Assembly: GCA_003427395.1 (NCBI GenBank)
Contig: BFEA01000132.1
Span: 1,808,939 to 1,840,974, forward strand
Direction: 5' to 3'
DNA from: Chara braunii
Lineage: Eukaryota; Streptophyta; Charophyceae; Charales; Characeae
Length of the DNA stretch: 32,036 nucleotides
Both the position numbers and the translations under genes were made by a program. Shown in pieces: positions 1-10,342 of this stretch (its first letter is position 1; every line of letters starts with the position of its first letter). The notes beneath the pieces are model-generated. The model searched no databases. It saw nothing but the letters and a program-made list of their open reading frames with translations, and was not told the DNA's origin.

Positions 1-475
1 CAACATCATTCTGTTGGGAACAGCATCAACGTTAGACCTGGCATGGCTTTCCTGTCAATGGTCTAACGTTTGTAACTTTGTGTTGATAATGTAAACTATG
101 AAGGGATGTGTTTGCAATTTTGTGGAAAATTTTGGTTATTCTGCGGAAAATAGTGTTGTCGTCCTGTTCTCTGATCAGCCTTCCTTCTTTTGCAATTCCA
201 ATTAAAGCCGGTGTTCTGCAGATTCAAGGGATCTGAAAGTAAATAAGAGCAGTGTTGGGCAGTTGCCTGTGCCGGGCATGCAGCGGGCAGTTCACCGAGG
301 AAACCGGGTGGGGAAAAAAAAGGGCAAGGAAGGAAAAAACATTCTGAGTTCAGGCCAGGATTGGATGTGGCTTGAGCAGTCAGAATCCAGCCTTACCTTC
401 CAATTTGGCGATGTGTTGAGCTCGGGGGGGTTGGGATGTATAAACACGGTTTGAAGGGGTTTAATAAGGTATATC
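1..475. other. No gene recognised
   Basis: I see no convincing coding exon, RNA gene or repeat in this stretch. The open frames are short and do not resemble a protein I know. The sequence is ordinary in composition and could be intron or intergenic DNA. Confidence 0.4.
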
Positions 476-490
476 TTAAACCACCAGTAC
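476..490 (+). repeat. One terminus of a TTAA-flanked inverted-repeat element
   Basis: TTAA at 476-479 is followed by ACCACCAGTAC at 480-490. The same end occurs at 19363-19378, 23936-23951 and, with one change, 27192-27206. I could not find a matching right end downstream, so this copy is probably truncated. Confidence 0.45.
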
Positions 491-699
491 TTGGCCCAGC
501 TATCTGCCGCTGGAAAAAATAGAGTAGAAACATTTCTAGTCGGAATTATTTTTATCTATAAATCAGCAAGTGTTCCAAGGAGACCCTCAGTGAAAAGCTG
601 TTTGAATTGCAGTTTTACAAAACATATTTTATTATTCTAATATTTTATATTGAAACGGTATTCACCAATTCGTGGTAGCTGAGGCAGATCCCAGGGCTT

Positions 700-1350
700 G
701 ATCCCTAGTTCCCCAACTTACCTGTGTATAATCCCTGCGTCAACTCGAAGAGTTGAACCTGCGACCTGTAGAACCGCCAGTGGTAGGTAGATTGTCGTAG
801 GGCACAGGATAGAAGGGAATCGAACTGTAGACCTGTAGGGTAGAAGTCTAGACAGTTCCGGAGTTGTAGCTGAAGACTGCCTGAAGAGTCAAGGTCGTAG
901 NTGCTACTTACCTGAAAGGGCAAAGTCGTAGCTGCTACAGTACCGAAAGGCCAACTTAGAGAGTTCTAGAAGTGGCCTTTCGGAGTCAGCCCCTGTTAGG
1001 TCGAGGCAAGTGGTCAAGTGGTGCAGGCAAGTGGTCAAGTGGTGCAGGACTAAAGCAGGGTCGTCGTCGTACAGTCAAGGGGGAGTCTAGAAACTACCAG
1101 TCCGGTCCAGCAAGTACCACGGGGGGGACTGTGTGCACCATGGGCCAGGGATACAGGGCAAACCAACGCAGCGCAGAAGTATAAATCAAGAGGCTGCGTC
1201 CAGCCAAGGACATTCATTCCTGTGGATGCCATGCGGAAGCGCTGTCTAGCAGCTTGTGCGAGGAGGTCTGCAGAGTGCCCGAAGACGAAGTGGGCAGAGG
1301 AGTGGAGTGCAGCGATAGGTAGTGGCAGCTAGCGCTGCCATAGCTGTAGC
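700..1350. other. Possible LTR-like remnant with TATA motif
   Basis: This stretch has many GTCGTAG and AAGTGGTC motifs, a 21-bp unit repeated twice in tandem (1005-1025 and 1026-1046), and a TATAAAT motif at 1180-1186. Base style resembles 30540-31300, which also has an AATATAAGG motif. I infer a degraded LTR or promoter-like repeat. No paired LTR, primer-binding site or coding region was found to confirm it. A single N lies at 901. Confidence 0.25.
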
Positions 1351-1995
1351 CTAGCATGTGTGTGTGTGAAGTGTGATNCTGAGTGTTGCGTGTGGGACAT
1401 CCAGGGTGATCCAGAGTGCGAACAGTGAGTTGTGTAGGCGCTCAGTCGCCATAGCCAGTTTGAAGAGAACTCTTATGTGGATACGATATCTTGAAGTACT
1501 GTGTGGGCGCCTGTCGCCAATTTGCTGTTTCGCTGTTTGCATACATGACAAGTTGAATAATCGGAGTGTGATTGCAATATTCCGGATTTTTTTTATTTAT
1601 TATTATGTTGTTGTTAATACTGGGACTCCCAGGGACCCTGCCCGAATGTCGCCCCGATGGATTTGACTCGGTGGTACCGATGCAAACAGAGCAAAGGGAG
1701 TTGTCTGCATTTGCGAGTGAGCCTTGGACGTCCTGGACCTAAACCTTCGTGATGTGTACTCCTGGTGGGCCACTGGCTTCTGACACTTAGCAGCAATTCC
1801 TTAGCCAATAAGTGCAGGGCTTAGCGCCAGATCTTATTGCATTCCACTTTCCATTCCGTGCTTGTTCTCTCCCTTCCATGACACGGTGACACATTTTTCA
1901 TTCCCAACATGCTTCGGCACATGCAGTGAGGCTGCTTCAGTTTGTGCTTAGGAATTCAAGCCAGAGCTAGCAACTCCGCACAAGCTTAGTTTTTT
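1351..1995. other. No gene recognised
   Basis: No supported exon, RNA or repeat was seen. A single N lies at 1378. The short open frames here lack any recognisable motif. Confidence 0.35.
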
Positions 1996-2338
1996 CCAGG
2001 TTGAATGCCAAGTAAACTTGAACTGCTCTTTCTGGAGACGATGGTGGAAGGCTCCAGCACGATCTTCGATCTTCTGAAAAGGGTGTAGGGGGTAAGTGGA
2101 GCTTGCACTACCTTCTTCCCGTGAATACAGCATACTGTCATTATAGCTGTTTTGGGGTATCTTTCAGTCTAAATACAGCTATAGTTACTGTGCATTGTAT
2201 TTGGGGGAAGAAGGTAGGCATCTCCTGGTTGAGTGCCAAGTATACTCGAGCTGTTCTTTCTGCACGCCATGGTGGAAGGCTCTACTGTTATCTCGGATCT
2301 GCTGCAAATGGTGTAGGGGCTAAGTGGAGATTCACTTA
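1996..2338. repeat. Diverged tandem duplication, period about 228 bp
   Basis: Segments 1996-2111 and 2224-2338 are clearly similar. Both contain a ligand-free stretch reading TTGARTGCCAAGTA, then ATGGTGGAAGGCTC, then GGTGTAGGGG and TAAGTGGAG. The intervening bases are less similar. No function is apparent. Confidence 0.6.
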
Positions 2339-2380
2339 GCATAGGACACATGAAGGAGGCTAGCGGTGAGGAATGGTGCT

Positions 2381-2396
2381 GAGAGAGAGAGAGAGA

Positions 2397-2457
<61 letters not shown>
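2381..2457. repeat. (GA)n microsatellite
   Basis: A run of GA dinucleotides about 75 bases long, with one ATG interruption near 2398-2400 and a final GATAGAG variant. Confidence 0.95.
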
Positions 2458-2458
<1 letters not shown>

Positions 2459-2625
2459 ACCTGCTTGAGCAGGAAGGTGGTAAATGAGCCAGTGTTTGCC
2501 AAAAGTTTGGAGTGCTCGTGGTCTCATTTGAGCTGTGTTTTCATCTGGTGTATTCTAGTGGCTGTGGTTGGAGACAACACCATGAATCGCTCTGTGGTAA
2601 AGATTGTTTTCTCTTCTGCTATCAC

Positions 2626-2674
2626 TTTTTTTTTTTTTTTTAACATGAATTTTTCCGGCGTATGGGTACGCCGG
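2626..2674 (-). repeat. Poly(T) run followed by a perfect hairpin; possible retroposon 3' end
   Basis: Sixteen T at 2626-2641 are followed by an 8-bp perfect hairpin, CCGGCGTA (2655-2662) and TACGCCGG (2667-2674) with loop TGGG. On the minus strand this is a hairpin ending in a poly(A) tail, the layout of a retroposed sequence. No tRNA-like head or duplicated target could be assigned, so the retroposon reading is an inference. Confidence 0.35.
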
Positions 2675-2843
2675 CCGGGTTAACTCATCACTCGCGGAAT
2701 AATGTATACGTAACCAGTTGCAGTCTTTGGGTTTAACAAAAAAGGGGCCTGTTTTCTGCATACTTGGAATTGCGTTTTGGGATAGAGGGTCCTTTGACTG
2801 GTTGGCTGTTGGGTGTTGGGCAGAGTGTAGCTCTTACATGGCA

Positions 2844-3140
2844 TCACCAGGCTCTTCATCTGGTCAATTAGGTGGGAGGCAGCTTGTTGGCAGAGCGTAT
2901 ATACCATCCTGCTGGGTGGATTGCAGAACAGTTACCACCTGCAGCTCATCCTTCTGCAGGGGTGTAGATGGCTGTTGGGTGTATGATGGACAAGGGAGCT
3001 TCGACACGACATTCACCAGGCTCTTCATCAGCTCGATTAGATAAGGAGCAGTAGCCTGCAGTGAAGTTATATCATTCTGCTTTGCGTATTGCATAATCAG
3101 TCACCGCCTGCAGTGCATCCACCTGCGGAGTGTTTGTCTG
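2844..3140. repeat. Diverged tandem duplication, period 169 bp
   Basis: TCACCAGGCTCTTCATC occurs at 2844 and again at 3013. Similarity continues through CACCTGCAG near 2936 and CGCCTGCAG near 3105. On the minus strand both units read as similar peptides (LIDQMKSL and LIELMKSL), with stops or frame changes between them. This may be a broken coding repeat. Confidence 0.55.
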
Positions 3141-3852
3141 TTCAAAAACGTGCTGGAAGTTGGTCACCGCTTGCTTCTTCTTGTCTGCCTCATCTATCAT
3201 GTGTGGGTTTCAGTCATAGGCTATTAATAGCTTCGCACTGCTATGTTGCCTCGTCGCCTAGGCACTGTGTCACATGCCTCTCTCACCTCAGCCCTGTGCA
3301 TGGTGTTGACTGTCACATGACGCCCAACTCAAGGTAGGTTATCGATGCAGGACTGATGTGTTGCTGACATAGCAAATGACATCTGGCTGATGTGGTGCGT
3401 TGGCACGAGGGTGATGATGTAGCTGAACTTCCTCATGGAAATGCGTCCCGGTACCAGTGTAAGAATCACGGAGGGATTCAATCAATTTGATGCTCGTGCT
3501 CAGTTGCTGAGGTCAGTCACACACGTGGTTGGGACATAAGTACAGTGGAAATCAATGAATTCTTCACTACGCAATATATGAGGAGGGCTTCCCAGAATAT
3601 GCTCACCTGGGTAGAAAAGGCAGCACTGAAAGTACACCAGCTTCTCTGCGAAACATGCAGGCTGGCAAAATGTGTTCCTTGTTTGCTCTAAGTTTGGAAT
3701 GTCAAAGGGGTTCTAGTTGAGCTGCAAACTCGAGTCGCACTCCTGTGTCTTCTCAAGTAGTACCGTGTACCCTACGCCGGCTTACAACGACATGGAGTAG
3801 CCTAGAATGCTAAACGGGTTCCTTGGTTTCAAAACCCAGCAGAAACAACTTG
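3141..3852. other. No gene recognised
   Basis: No supported exon, RNA gene or repeat was found between the 169-bp duplication and the palindrome. Confidence 0.35.
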
Positions 3853-3994
3853 CGACATTGATTGTGGTGATGCGGCCCAAAACCCTGAATTTTGGCCCTT
3901 CCATTAACCGTTTCTCTCTCTCGAGATCTCGAGAGATGGTTAATGGAAGGCCCAAAATTTGGGTTTTTTGGCCGCATCACCACAAGCAATGTCG
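3853..3994. mobile_element. 142-bp near-perfect palindrome (foldback or MITE-like element)
   Basis: The two halves are reverse complements with only a handful of mismatches and one 6-base length difference near the centre. They meet at CTCGAGATCTCGAG with no spacer loop. The ends are CGACATTG (3853-3860) and CAATGTCG (3987-3994). Both are flanked by TTG (3850-3852 and 3995-3997), a possible 3-bp target duplication. A transcript would fold into one long hairpin. Class II MITE is the simplest reading, but the superfamily is not assigned. Confidence 0.65.
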
Positions 3995-4266
3995 TTGAAA
4001 ATTTTGCGAACAAACAATGCAGGCTCATAATACAAACATTAAGAAAAACAAGCACGCAAAGAAAAATGTAAAAAAGTTCAAAAAACAAACTCAAAAGCAC
4101 TCTAAAACCATATTTGGAGTAGGTTTTGGAGTTCGCCAAATTTTCTCCGAAGCAACTTTTTTGTCACTGGTGACTGGTCCAAATACGTCGAAACTGAATA
4201 CAGATATTCCCTAAAGCATACACATATCACACACCCAAAAAAAAAAAAAAAGAACAAGAAAGAAAG

Positions 4267-5266
4267 TGCGAGGATCTTTGTCCTCGGCAGGCCTAAGGGG
4301 CCCTGTTGCGAATGTGCCCACCCTAAGTGAAGGCGGGCCTAACAAAATCAAGAGTGGCCCTCAGCTGTCAATTTTGTATTTGAGGTCCAGACTGTTTTGA
4401 CGCACCAGTTGGTTGAGGGAAATACAGGTCGAGCAGCAAGACGTTCCAGGGCCTTCCAGGCCTTTCCAAAATGATGCAGGCCCTGGACGAGATTCGCAGG
4501 CTCATACACAGACAGTTGGGAGGCCCAACCGAATGAGACCCAGTAGCTGCAACAGAGGCGCAGCATCCTGGGGCCTACCGGAAGCTTCTGGGCCCAGGCC
4601 CAAGCCAGCCAGGCTGCAAAGGCAGGCAGACTCTTTCCATATAGGAAAGAGCTCGCTGCCTGGATGATCATTCAGGCACTTGCTGGCTGGCGGCAGCGCT
4701 GCTGGAGCTTTCGCTCGCGTGCTGGCTGGTAGCGCTGGAGCAAGGTGCTGTGCACGTATGGTCGTGTGTGGAAGCAGGGCGCTGCTGCTGCCCATAGCCC
4801 AGCCTCCATACCTGGCTGAGGGCTTGGTTGTACAGTGAGGCGCAGGGGTGGTCTTCAGATGTACTGAGGGGAAACGTGGGTGTAAGAAGAGGGAGAGAGA
4901 GAGAGAGGATGATGATGATGATGATGTGAAGGCACATACCTGGTATTGGGGACGGTCTGCATTGGGCGACATCTTCAAGTACTTCGTGAGCTGCGGACGT
5001 CAACAGTTGCATTGTCAATTAGTAGGCAGACTGTTGCTGTGTAGGAAGTAGGCTGGGCGCCGAGTGCCAAGTAGGGAGATAGGGCCTGGACACTCATGTT
5101 GGTGGTGGCGAGAGCAAGGTCTCATTGACATTGGTTTTCAGTGTTACGATTCTTCATTGGTGTTATATTGGTGCATTTCTGCTTTCTAGACACTGATACT
5201 ATCTGGCCTTCAAGGTGATTGTGCATTCTGGACATTGTCATCTCGGTATTGCTCATTTTCCTTGCA
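4267..5266 (+). repeat. 5' LTR
   Basis: Aligns over its full length with 9317-10342 and starts TG and ends CA. It contains a dyad of 8-bp arms around ATATA (4631-4651) that is conserved in the other LTR, GA and GAT microsatellites (4888-4926), and a GATGAT run shorter than in the 3' copy. The dyad may hold the TATA element. Open frames inside the LTR are not genes. Confidence 0.9.
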
Positions 5267-5269
5267 ATA

Positions 5270-5290
5270 TGGTGTCGTAGGTGGTTCGAA
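5270..5290 (+). other. Primer-binding-site candidate
   Basis: TGGTGTCGTAGG begins three bases after the LTR end and continues into TGGTTCGAA. Its reverse complement ends in CCA and contains a T-loop-like TTCGAAC, as expected for a tRNA 3' end. It does not match TGGTATCAGAGC, the common plant initiator-Met site, so another tRNA is the likely primer. The acceptor stem appears one base short, so the match may be imperfect. Confidence 0.55.
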
Positions 5291-5614
5291 CTGCGCTTCA
5301 TAGGTTCTTCGCCATAGCTGTTTGGTGCTTCGCATGAGGTGTGGGGCAGTGATAAGGTTTGGGCGTTGAACAGAAGGCAGCCCAGGGTCGTGTGGGCGCA
5401 CCAGGAAGCTATGTGGTGACATTAGGGGTGAACGCTGGATGCTGAGGGCTCGCTGATGTGGCATTTAAGCCGAGCTGGAACTGCATTCTGCTGTTGGTTG
5501 TGCCGAGGCAAAGACCAGTTATCAGAAATGCACATGAGGTTGCCGGTGAGAAATCTGTGGTTGGGGGCAGCATTATGAGGTACGTTGCTCTCTTCCTTAT
5601 CTACCCTCTTTATT

Positions 5615-5651
5615 GGACTCTCAAGACAGAACTCATCTGTCTTGAGAGTCC
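5615..5651 (+). other. 16-bp perfect hairpin in the retrotransposon leader
   Basis: GGACTCTCAAGACAGA (5615-5630) and its exact reverse complement (5636-5651) are separated by the 5-base loop ACTCA. It lies between the primer-binding site and gag, where packaging or dimerisation signals usually sit in LTR elements. That role is an inference. Confidence 0.6.
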
Positions 5652-6534
5652 TCTCAATGTGAGGTGTCGCGGGCGCTCAACCTTTGAGAGTCGACATTCT
5701 TTCTGGGCAGCAAGATGTTGGGATACGGGCGAAGCCTCTGAAGGGCCCTGGACGAAGCGCTCAGGTCACGGTCACCATGCCAACCCGCTGGGACTAGTAC
5801 ACGCATGCTTTGCCACAAGTCCTTGGTTCTGCTGCTGCGCAATAGAGGTCATGCAGGGCATGCCAGCCCTTTGAACAGACGCTTACCAGACCGTCTTTAA
5901 ATATTTCTGGCGGGGACTAGGTGTTGACTCTGGCTGTGATCGTCGTCCTGTCTGCGATGTTAAATAATTCTTGAGGACCTTGGGGGCTGTCCTTAAACCG
6001 CCTCTTGATCAGCCAGATCAAAGGGGCGTAAGGCTCGTTGCATGCGAGGATAAACAAGGTGCAGGGGCTGGCAGGTTCGGCGTAGACTTGGGGCACAGGG
6101 GTGGGCTGGATTGCACTCCTTCAGACACGCTGCTCAACCAGATGCTTAGGACGTCAAAAGAAAGTGACTACTCAGGGATACAGGGGGAGGGTTGGATTCC
6201 GGTAACTGTTCGTTGTGGCACTAATTAGATGAATTGCCATCCAGCATGCATCTCCACTGGTAATTATTTTTATTTTGATTACTTGGTTGTACGGACTTGT
6301 TAACAACTGACAGACAACTGCAGATAGGTTAGTTTCCTTCCTTGCTGCATTGCATTCTGTGTAAGAGTAATCTAAAAATAGAATTGAAATTACCTGTAGG
6401 ACCCGACATTGATTGCTGGTTACCACTTGACTACTCTCTAGGTTGACCAGAAATAGTTGATTGTTCATACCCGGTTGTGTGTCATGCTGAGGTAGGATTC
6501 AGTGTGGACTTTTAGATCACACACACTGTAGCTC
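5652..6534 (+). other. Retrotransposon leader (5' untranslated region)
   Basis: The rest of the leader between the hairpin and the gag start. The open frame spanning 5458-5874 crosses the hairpin and shows no recognisable protein motif, so I do not call it a gene. Confidence 0.5.
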
Positions 6535-8543
6535 ATGAGTGATGCAGGCGGTAGTGAGGAGGAGGAACGAGTGGTGGAACATCTTAGAGTGACTCGTAGA
6601 ACTGCACTCAGTCAACCGATTACCTTCTTGGAGTTAGGCCAGGGAGAGGAAAGGCGGCTGCGAAGGGAAGCTAGGGAAAGGACGATATTAGAGAGGGCTA
6701 GGACAACAGCGACCAACGCTGAATGGACACTTGCAGCAGCAAGACTAGCGGACACTAGAGTTCAGGTTGAGGTTGCGATGGCTACCTCCTCTACAGTGTC
6801 CCAGGCCTCTTCTTCAGGTGGCAGTCAAGGTATCTCTTAGACTTCTATTAGTCACTCTGTTGGCTTACAAGTCAGCCAGCAGATGCCACTCACACCTGAG
6901 GATTATGAGATCCTCCAAGCAGAAGAACTGCATGATCAACTATAGCAGCAATTTAGAGATGCAGCAGAGAGAGTCCTATAGGATTAGGGGGCGTCTACCA
7001 CATGGCCGAGTGCCGAAGGAAAGGGATGCAGCAGAGAGGAGACAAAGGGCTATCACTAGAAAAGCTAGACTAGGAGCTAGGAGGCAGGAGTTAAGAAATC
7101 TAGAGGCACTAGACGAGTCGACACTTGACCCTGCAATGCAAGCGCTGCGTCGCTCACTCCTTTGTGTGGCAGAAACGCAGGTTGTCCAGTACGAAGTGCT
7201 GGCCGAACTAGTGGACGGCCAGAAACGAATCCTGGTTGCAGTGCAGGCTCCTCGTCCAGTGATGAGGCAGCCTCAGTATGCTGTAGCTCCCCCTTCGATT
7301 GCGGGTCCCTCAGTGACGCCGTCACCGATAGGGCCCTCTTTCTCTCCTATGTATGGCATTCCTCTTTCAGGTAGTCAACCAGTAGTCAATGGTCAGGTTC
7401 TGATTTCTTTTCCCGTACCATCGAGGACGGTGACAGCTACAATGCCATTGTTTGGACAATCGCAGGTTAGTGTGCAGCAAGCTGTCTCAGTGGCCATGCA
7501 ACCACTGCAGCAATCGCCTGGGCAGGTCCAACCTATGCAGTGGATACCCTTGCCGAGTCCGAAACCCTTCTCTGGCGACTGGAAGAAGGACGAGGACTTG
7601 GATTCTTGGGTGAGGACTATGCCTACCTATGTGAGGCACAAGCTCACCTGGCCAGAGCAGGAAGTTGTAGTTGCTGCTTCCTTTTTAGAGGAATCGGCAG
7701 CTCGTTAGTTGAATTGGTTAGTGCAGCAACAGGGCTACGGACAGAATTTCAATGCCTGGCCCAAGCCCAGACATTAGAAGACTTCGTACGAACTTTGTAT
7801 AATAGGTGGCATGAGCCTCAAGGGGCTCAAAAGGCCACCGACGCCATCCACACTCTTTGTGCCAAAAGGTACAAGAATGTTTGCAAACTCACAGACACCG
7901 TAGAACGACTGCTTGTGGTACCTAGTGTGCGCTACGACCAGCAGGTTCTCCTTACCGATTACTTGAGATGTCTGCCTGCAGAGGTAAAGACTAAGCTGGC
8001 GGATGAGGCCTATGTCGACCAACATAACTTCGCCTCTTTTAGCAAGAAAGCCTTAGATGTTGAGGCAAAGCTTGGGTCCGCGCATCAAAGTCAGGGAGAT
8101 GGTAGGAAAAAGAGATTAACCCAGGACTGGAAGAAGAAAGGTCAAATGATGTTCATCGACCATGATGGTCAGACGACTGAAATTGAGGACTTCTCAGACC
8201 TTGGGGAAGAGACAGAGCATGATGGGGCTAATGAGACTTCAAATGGGGGAGTCGTGGCGCCTATCAAAGAAAAGGCTAAGGGGCTGGGAAGAAGAAGGTA
8301 GGCCGGTCTACGGGTCAGGGTGACCAAGGAACACCCGCATGGGTAAAACTTGGTTTAGATTACGAGGTATTGAGGGACCGAGTTGCCAGGGGCACATGCA
8401 TGAACTGAGGCAACTATGGCCACACGTCAAGAACTTGCCGAGGCAAGAAGGTCACCACGAGGGTAGCCGCTCCAACAGTAGTGGGCTTATCCTCCAACCC
8501 TGACAGTGCATCTGCGAGCACTTCGCAGGGAAACACCTTGGGG
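6535..8543 (+). pseudogene. gag pseudogene (capsid and zinc-knuckle nucleocapsid), frameshifted
   Basis: Structural polyprotein of the LTR element. The likely start is the ATG at 6535 (MSDAGGSEEEE), followed by an Arg/Glu-rich, probably helical segment. Coding runs in one frame from 6535 to about 6985 with stops at 6838 and later. It then moves to a second frame until about 7765, returns to the first frame until about 8290, and ends in the third. The capsid core is recognisable at about 7555-8090 (SPKPFSGDWKKDEDLDSWV, TLEDFV, RWHEPQGAQKATDAI, FSKKALDVEAKL). A TAG at 7706 replaces the Trp usual in this core. A CX2CX4HX4C zinc knuckle lies at 8397-8438, with its second Cys codon changed to TGA (8406-8408). 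It is inactive as a continuous protein. Confidence 0.85.
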
Positions 8544-8544
8544 T

Positions 8545-8620
8545 AGTAGGAGTGTTAGCCGCTCATACTCACAGTACTACCGGCGTGACTCCCAACCAAT
8601 TGCATCTTGGTTGAAAGCCC
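8545..8620 (+). other. Pol deletion junction
   Basis: Sequence recognisable as downstream of the gag zinc knuckle ends by about 8545, and integrase C-terminal coding begins at about 8621. A complete Ty3/gypsy element would have roughly 3 kb of protease, RT, RNase H and integrase here. The exact breakpoints cannot be placed by eye. Confidence 0.7.
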
Positions 8621-9276
8621 AGAACTGCACTTGATTTTCTGCTACCCGAAAGGCAGCCCACTGCAGCACCTGGCAGCATAGAGTTTGCTGTTAAGTATGA
8701 ACAAATGCTGCAGCAGGCCGTTGAACATATTCGAAATCTCAGGAGTCCATGATTGCATCTGAGAATAAACATAGACGGCCCTCTAACTTTCAGGTAGGTG
8801 ATAGAGTCTGGGTTAAGTCATCTGAACTGGGTCAGAAGCTGGGCATATCTCGTAAACTGATGCCACAGTATTTTTGTCCGTGGGAGTTCCTAGATATGGT
8901 GGGGGATCAGATAGACGGACCTCCTTATGTGATTCACGTCCCACTTCATCTACGTACACATCCAGTTTTCCACACTTCAAAGTTGGCACCTTTCGCAGAG
9001 TCTGCACAGTTTCCTTCCAGACGGTCAATGCTGCCCCCAACCATGGATGGCGAAGTCGACATCGACGGAATCGTAGAGCATCGAGTGATGCCAATGCCTA
9101 AACCACCGGGCAGAGGCCACCCTCCTAAGCCCAGAATGCAATACCGGGTCAGATTCAGACATCATCTGGATCCCAAGGAAGATCGGTGGTTCACCAGAGA
9201 AGAACTCATGAGAACAGCACCTCAGGTTATCGCAGGCTACGAAAGAGAACTGAAGGGGAAGATGCCTGCAGATTAG
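8621..9276 (+). pseudogene. Integrase C-terminal remnant of pol
   Basis: The segment at about 8621-8745 reads LDFLLPERQPTAAPG and then YEQMLQQAVEHIRN, the linker after the integrase core. A one-base shift near 8740 leads into the long frame 8749-9276. There, FQVGDRVWVKSSELGQ and then YVIHVPLHLRTHPVFHTSKL match the GPY/F-type C-terminal domain of Ty3/gypsy integrases. The tail RMQYRVRFRHHLDPKEDRW and WFTREEL resembles a chromodomain-like end, as in chromoviruses. The frame ends at a TAG 40 bases before the 3' LTR, the normal pol terminus. With no DDE core it has no catalytic function. The ATG at 8749 is internal, not a true start. Confidence 0.85.
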
Positions 9277-9298
9277 AAGACTTCTCAGAGGACTATGG

Positions 9299-9316
9299 AA
9301 GAAAAGGAGGGGGGAA
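9299..9316 (+). other. Polypurine tract
   Basis: An uninterrupted purine run ending GGAGGGGGGAA lies directly against the TG of the 3' LTR. This is the standard second-strand primer position of an LTR retrotransposon. Confidence 0.9.
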
Positions 9317-9968
9317 TGCGAGGATCTTTGTCCTCGGCAGGCCTAAGGGGCCCTGTTGCGAATGTGCCCGCCCTAAGTGAAGGCGGGCCTAACAAAATCA
9401 CGAGTGGCCCTCAGCTGTCAATTTCGTATTTGGGTCCACACCCGGTCCAGGCAGTTTCGACGCGCCAGTTGGTTGAGTGAAATACAGGCCGAGCAGCAAG
9501 ACATTCCAGGGCCTTGCAGGCCTTTCCAAAATGATGCAGGCCCTGGACGAGATTCACAGGCTCATACACAGACAGTTGGGAGGCCCAACCGAATGAGGCC
9601 CAGTAGCTGCAACAGAGGCGCACCATCCTGTGACCTACCGGAAGGTTCTGGGCCCAGGTCCAAGCCATCCAGGATGCTAAGGCAGGCAGACTCTTTCCAT
9701 ATAGGAAAGAGCTCACTGCCTGGATGATCATTCAGGCACTTGCTGGCTGGCGGCAGCGCTGCTGGAGCTTTCGCTCGCGTGCTGGCTGGTAGCGCTGGAG
9801 CAAGGTGCTGCGCACGTACGGTCGTGTGTGGAAGCAGGGCGCTGCTGAGGGCAGCGCCATAGCCCAGCCTCCATAGCTGGCTGAGGGCTTAGTTGTACAG
9901 TGAGGCGCAGGGGTGGTCTTCGGGTGTACTGAGGGAAGACGTGGGTGTAAGAAGAGGGAGAGAGAGAG

Positions 9969-10006
<38 letters not shown>

Positions 10007-10342
10007 TGAGGGCACATACCTGGTATTGGCGATGGTCTGCATTGGGCGACATATTCAAGTACTTCGTGATGTGCTGACATCAACAGTTGCATTGTCAATT
10101 AGTAGGCAGACTGTAGCTGTGTAGGAAGTAGGCTGGGCGCCGAGCGCCAAGTAGGGAGGTAGGGCCTGGACACTCATGTTGGTGGTGGCGAGCGCAAGCT
10201 CTCATTGACATTGGTTTTTCAGTGTTACGATTCTTCATTGGTGTTATATTGGTGCATTTCTGCTTTCTGGACACTGATACTATCTGGCCTTCAATGTGAT
10301 TGTGCATTCATTGTCATCTCGCTATCGCTCATTTTCCTTGCA
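9317..10342 (+). repeat. 3' LTR
   Basis: Full-length partner of 4267-5266. It is slightly longer, because of a ~10-base insertion near 9440 and an expanded GAT run at 9970-10005. The CTCTTTCC and GGAAAGAG dyad arms recur at 9691-9711. The LTR ends CCTTGCA at 10342 and is followed by the AAAG target duplication. Confidence 0.9.

Larger units (their letters stand above)
4267..10342 (+). mobile_element. Ty3/gypsy-type LTR retrotransposon, internally deleted
   Basis: About 6.1 kb, bounded by two LTRs that begin TGCGAGG and end CCTTGCA. The flanks share AAAG (4263-4266 and 10343-10346), a 4-bp target duplication. The internal region reads in order: primer-binding-site candidate, ~1.2-kb leader, gag with a zinc knuckle, and then directly the integrase C-terminal end. 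Protease, reverse transcriptase, RNase H and the catalytic integrase core are absent, lost between about 8545 and 8620. Gag carries several frameshifts and stops. The element cannot move by itself but has retained its LTRs and polypurine tract. The LTRs differ at a few percent of positions plus short indels, so the insertion is not very recent. It lies about 500 bp upstream of the first recognised EAF1 exon, possibly inside an intron. Confidence 0.9.

Noticed and set aside
5458-5874. 138-aa open frame in the retrotransposon leader
   Set aside because: It crosses the 16-bp hairpin and matches no retroelement protein I know.
9728-10058. Poly-His, poly-Ile or poly-Ser proteins on the minus strand
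   Set aside because: These are translations of the GAT microsatellite in the 3' LTR in three frames. The 5' LTR shows the same with fewer units.
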